Source: Numida meleagris
Lineage: Eukaryota; Chordata; Aves; Galliformes; Numididae
Reading direction: 5' to 3'
Length of the DNA stretch: 64,000 bases
Assembly (NCBI RefSeq): GCF_002078875.1
Contig: NC_034424.1
Coordinates: 8,473,586 to 8,537,585 of the forward strand
The notes under the pieces are model-generated. The model ran no database searches, had not been told where the DNA came from, and was given only the letters and a program-made list of their open reading frames with translations. Position 1 is the first letter of the stretch. Every line of letters starts with the position of its first letter. Both the position numbers and the translations under genes were made by a program. Below are positions 61,362 through 64,000 of the stretch, piece after piece.

Positions 61362-61881
61362 GTGGGGCTCCGCGGCCTCTGCGGCAGCCGAAGGGGGAGC
61401 GCCCTGCCTGTGTCAGCGCTAAGCCAAAGCGTAGCACCGTACCAGCTAACATGTAGAAAATTAACCTTACGCCAGCCTCAGGCAGCACAACAGCACGGGC
61501 CAGAGCAGTGCTTGCAGCTGCTGGGGGTATGGGGAGGGAGAGCTCTGTTCTCGGTTGAGGACAGCTCAGGGCGGGCACAGGCAGCACGGGGTCGGCTGAG
61601 ACATGAAGGATCTCAGGAGGGCAGAGGCAGGTGCAGGATCCACCGCGTGCACGCATGGGAACAGGGATGGGGGATACTCTGTCCTGCTCCTGTTCCCCGG
61701 AGCACGTCGGCCAATGCTGCATCCCTTCTGCAGCCCAGCTCCAACATGCTCAACAATGGGTTGCGCTGAAGAGACCCAAAGAGGCATCTGCCTTTTGGAG
61801 AGCCTGGGGCAGCTGGACCAAGCCCTGTGTGCAGGTAGGTAAATCCTTGCCCATCACCTCCTCTGTGTTCTTGCTTCCCAG
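61362..61881 (+). other. CAPON-like intron 10
   Basis: A 520 bp intron. Its first ~60 bp remain open in the exon 10 frame, to TAA at 61420-61422. No repeat recognised. Confidence 0.78.
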
Positions 61882-62371
61882 GCGGCAGCAACCCATTCCC
61901 AAGCTCAACCCGCCACCACCTATCCTACGCAAGAGGTCAAGCAAGACCTCCCCGAGCCTAGAAGTGGACATTAAGCCTGAGAGTACTGCCCACGTGAGCG
62001 TCCCCAGCCCCAGTGTGTCCGGCCTCACCAGCATCACTGCCACCTCCCTGACCCTCCTGGACCCCGAGGCGAGGACTCCTGCACGGAGCGCTGCTGCCAG
62101 CACAGAGCCCCTCCCTGCTGGGACCTTCCAACGTGTTCTCAGCAAGGACAGGACTGGAGAGAATGGGCACACGTCCCCTCCGTCCGGCATCCATGACCCC
62201 GCAGCCAGTGATGCCCTGAGCAAGGACTTGGCCGCAGTGCTGAGCCCCGCGGACAGCACGCTGCCATTCTCCCCTGCAGATGACACCTGCTTGCACATCA
62301 GCTTCTCGGAAGATGAGCTGCTGGAGCCGGAGCTGGACACTACTGTGGGGCCCAGCAGGGTCCCTTCTTAG
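61882..62371 (+). CDS. CAPON-like coding exon 11 (C1orf226-like tail, stop)
   Basis: This 490 bp final coding exon has acceptor TTCCCAG|GCGGCA. With carried bases AG it reads RRQQPIPKLNPPPPILRKRS and on to TAG at 62369-62371 (residues 475-637). The P.L.PPPPI.RKR motif resembles a motif in human C1orf226 (PRLDPPPPITRKRTPR, from memory). The remainder is Ser/Thr/Pro-rich with an acidic segment (SFSEDELLEPELD). The last residues are GPSRVPS, so the class II-type PDZ ligand that ends NOS1AP is absent and no canonical PDZ ligand replaces it. Confidence 0.85.
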
Positions 62372-63660
62372 TCGGATACAGCACTGGCAGCTGGCTGGCA
62401 GGCAGTCCCAGTGGCTCTTTCCACACCACTCTCCAGCACACGCTGGGGTTACAGGGTCCCCGCGCCCCACCTGGGGCAGGCCCCTTCGCCGTCCCTGCTC
62501 CGTGCATCAGCTCCTCCTGCCACGTGTGGGCTGCAGCACAGAATGCAACCTAGTCAGCCCCTGTTCCCAGTCTGCACTAGTTCACACTATCCTGCTTTCC
62601 CCAGCCCTTTTGTGCTCTGTCCTTCCCTTGGTCAGGGGTGCTACGTGGGTCTCTGTCCCAGGGAGCTCTCACCTCTACTGCCTGGCAGAAGCACAGATCA
62701 CACTCATTACTACATTCCTGCTGCTGCAGACAGCCCCAGGGCCACCATTTCCTTCCCACTGTGTCCTCCAGCCCCAGTGTGGTGGGATGGCCTCAGGAGG
62801 GAGAGATGCAGACACCTCTCTGCCTTGAGACCAGTCCTGTTTTGGAGACAGCAGCTTCACTGCCCCACTGTTGTATCCCCGTGCAGCAATGCCACCACTG
62901 CCTCCCTCCAAAGGTGCCTTTTCCTATGCCACAGCACCTACTGCCCACGCAGACTGGGGCCGCCCCACAAGAGGCTGGTACAGGGTGACTGCATACAGGG
63001 AAGACCTGGGAGCCCTGTGCCACAGCAGGTGCTCCACGATCTTGGGGTGGCAGCTGCTCCATGTGCACCTCTGTGAGCACTTCGGGGGTGCAGGCAGGGG
63101 CTGCTCTGTCACGTTGGGGTGCTATGAAATGGTTGAGTGTGAAGTTGGAAGCGTGAATGTCTGGGGATGTGTTTGCAGGTGGAAGGTTTAAGGAAGAAAC
63201 CCAGCCCTGGGGGGAGAGCCGAGGCAATGCCCGGTGCTGCCATGCATTCCTCCTCAGCGTGGGCTGGAGCAGGTTCTGGGGAGGGATCCTGGGAGGCAAT
63301 CCTCCACTCACTTTGCAAGAGGAGGTTTGGGAAGGTGCTGGAGGCTCGAGTTGGGGAAGTGTCAGGAAATGGACGCTCAGAGCAGCCGCTCTGTCCCAGT
63401 ACAGAGAGTGCCAGCACCCCAGCAGCACAGCACTGCGGGGCCCAGCGCTGCCCAGGAGCTGCCGATGGGAGCTGATGGCAGAGGGCCCGCAGCACCACCA
63501 GCACTGCTGAGGAAACAGGATGGGAGCTGTGGATTTGTAAAGCCGCGGTTGGGCTATGTGTTAGTGTGGTAGAGACAGATCGACCACTCCTTAGGAAATA
63601 AAGTACACTGCAGTTTGGTAACTGACTTTTAAAGAAAATAAATGCCTCAAATTTGCAGAG
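62372..63660 (+). other. CAPON-like 3'UTR
   Basis: About 1.29 kb from the stop codon to just after two AATAAA signals, with GC-rich sequence in its 5' part. Open frames of up to 221 codons within it, on both strands, show no family content and are treated as UTR shadows. Confidence 0.75.
63597..63642 (+). terminator. Paired AATAAA polyadenylation signals
   Basis: Canonical AATAAA at 63597-63602 and again at 63637-63642, followed within 20-40 bp by a GT-containing stretch (GCTGGTGCCATGTTCTCT). This is the likely mRNA 3' end of the CAPON-like gene, at about 63620-63665. Confidence 0.8.
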
Positions 63661-64000
63661 CTGGTGCCATGTTCTCTACCCCACTCACTGAGAGCATCTC
63701 ATCCCCAAGTCCCGGTGCTCCTGGGCACAGTTTGGTGCTGCAGAGTTTTCCCAGTTAAGTGACATCTCACCCAGGAGTCAAGGCAGCCCCAATCCCAGCC
63801 CACTACCCTCAGAGAGAGCCCCTGCACCCCCCTACTGTCACAGCCCCAGTGCAAGTGTGGGTCCCAGCCACTCCCCCTCACAGTGACAACAAGAGGTCTC
63901 ATGTCACCACACACTGCCACCTGGATGCCAGGTTCCTCACCAGTGACAGGGACCATTTCCAGAGCATTCCCTGCCCGCACACAGCACCGACACTGCACCA
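63661..64000. other. Downstream flank of the CAPON-like gene
   Basis: The last 340 bp after the polyadenylation signals. I see no gene, repeat or signal in it. Confidence 0.6.

Larger units (their letters stand above)
37182..62371 (+). other. NOS1AP/CAPON-like gene locus (complete coding region)
   Basis: This is a gene-level entry. Eleven plus-strand exons join in frame with GT/AG junctions: 37182-37286, 39620-39691, 57207-57299, 57961-58019, 58611-58719, 58825-58966, 59268-59428, 60155-60322, 60762-60927, 61013-61361 and 61882-62371. The product has 637 residues: a PTB domain (about 20-180), an acidic linker, a polyQ/leucine-zipper coiled coil (about 285-356), a Ser/Pro/Leu-rich region, and a C-terminal tail with a proline-basic motif. 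The PTB and coiled coil are clearly NOS1AP-type, and exon junctions in the PTB match NOS1AP. The C-terminal half differs from NOS1AP. NOS1AP is an adaptor that links neuronal NO synthase to partners such as Dexras1 and Scribble; whether this paralogue shares that role is unknown. I give no symbol because the accepted name is unknown to me. Confidence 0.93.

Noticed and set aside
60460..61722. A 420-codon minus-strand open frame over CAPON-like exons 9-10 and flanking introns.
   Set aside because: It is the complement of very GC-rich coding and CpG-rich sequence, where stops are rare. The sense strand has splice sites and clear NOS1AP homology, and the antisense protein is low-complexity.
62411..63076. 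A 221-codon frame after the CAPON-like stop codon.
   Set aside because: It lies in the 3'UTR before the paired AATAAA signals and has no recognisable domain.
1..64000. CRISPR arrays, operons, phage or bacterial mobile elements.
   Set aside because: The window is spliced vertebrate DNA with CpG islands and CR1 remnants; no regularly spaced direct repeats or prokaryotic gene organisation were seen.

Overview
This is a vertebrate nuclear window, almost certainly from a bird. It carries two multi-exon, spliced genes with canonical GT/AG junctions, two CpG-island promoters, long AT-rich introns and decayed tails of the avian retroposon CR1. There is no bacterial-type gene packing, and almost all long open frames are shadows or chance. 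Gene identities come from recognising exon translations against protein families I know; no database search was possible.

Left half (1-30165, minus strand): the 5' part of TTLL11, a tubulin tyrosine ligase-like polyglutamylase. Eight coding exons were placed, from the start codon at 30165 to the donor at 665/666. They join in frame to 567 codons plus one base. The last exon or exons and the 3'UTR lie beyond the left edge. Introns run from 535 bp to 13 kb. The promoter is a CpG island with a CRE palindrome and two YY1-type motifs.

Middle (30166-37181): a 7 kb divergent intergenic interval. It is CpG-rich at both ends and has AT-rich, largely featureless sequence between, with one short CR1 tail.

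Right half (37182-63660, plus strand): a complete NOS1AP/CAPON-like gene of eleven coding exons encoding 637 residues, with two clustered AATAAA signals about 1.25 kb after the stop. It has the NOS1AP phosphotyrosine-binding (PTB) domain and the NOS1AP coiled coil. It does not have the NOS1AP C-terminus that ends in a PDZ ligand. Its last exon instead contains a proline-rich, basic motif resembling human C1orf226, a small gene next to NOS1AP on human 1q23. I infer a second vertebrate NOS1AP-type gene (an ohnolog) beside TTLL11, in a region corresponding to human 9q33, where I know of no such gene.

The two genes are head to head and have no evident shared pathway: TTLL11 modifies microtubules, and the CAPON-like protein is predicted to be a PTB adaptor. 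The most noteworthy content is the CAPON-like gene and its fused C-terminal half. Lesser leads are a possible antisense exon and a 305-codon antisense frame in its 17.5 kb intron, an ancient repeat in TTLL11 intron 1, and several conserved-looking non-coding blocks.
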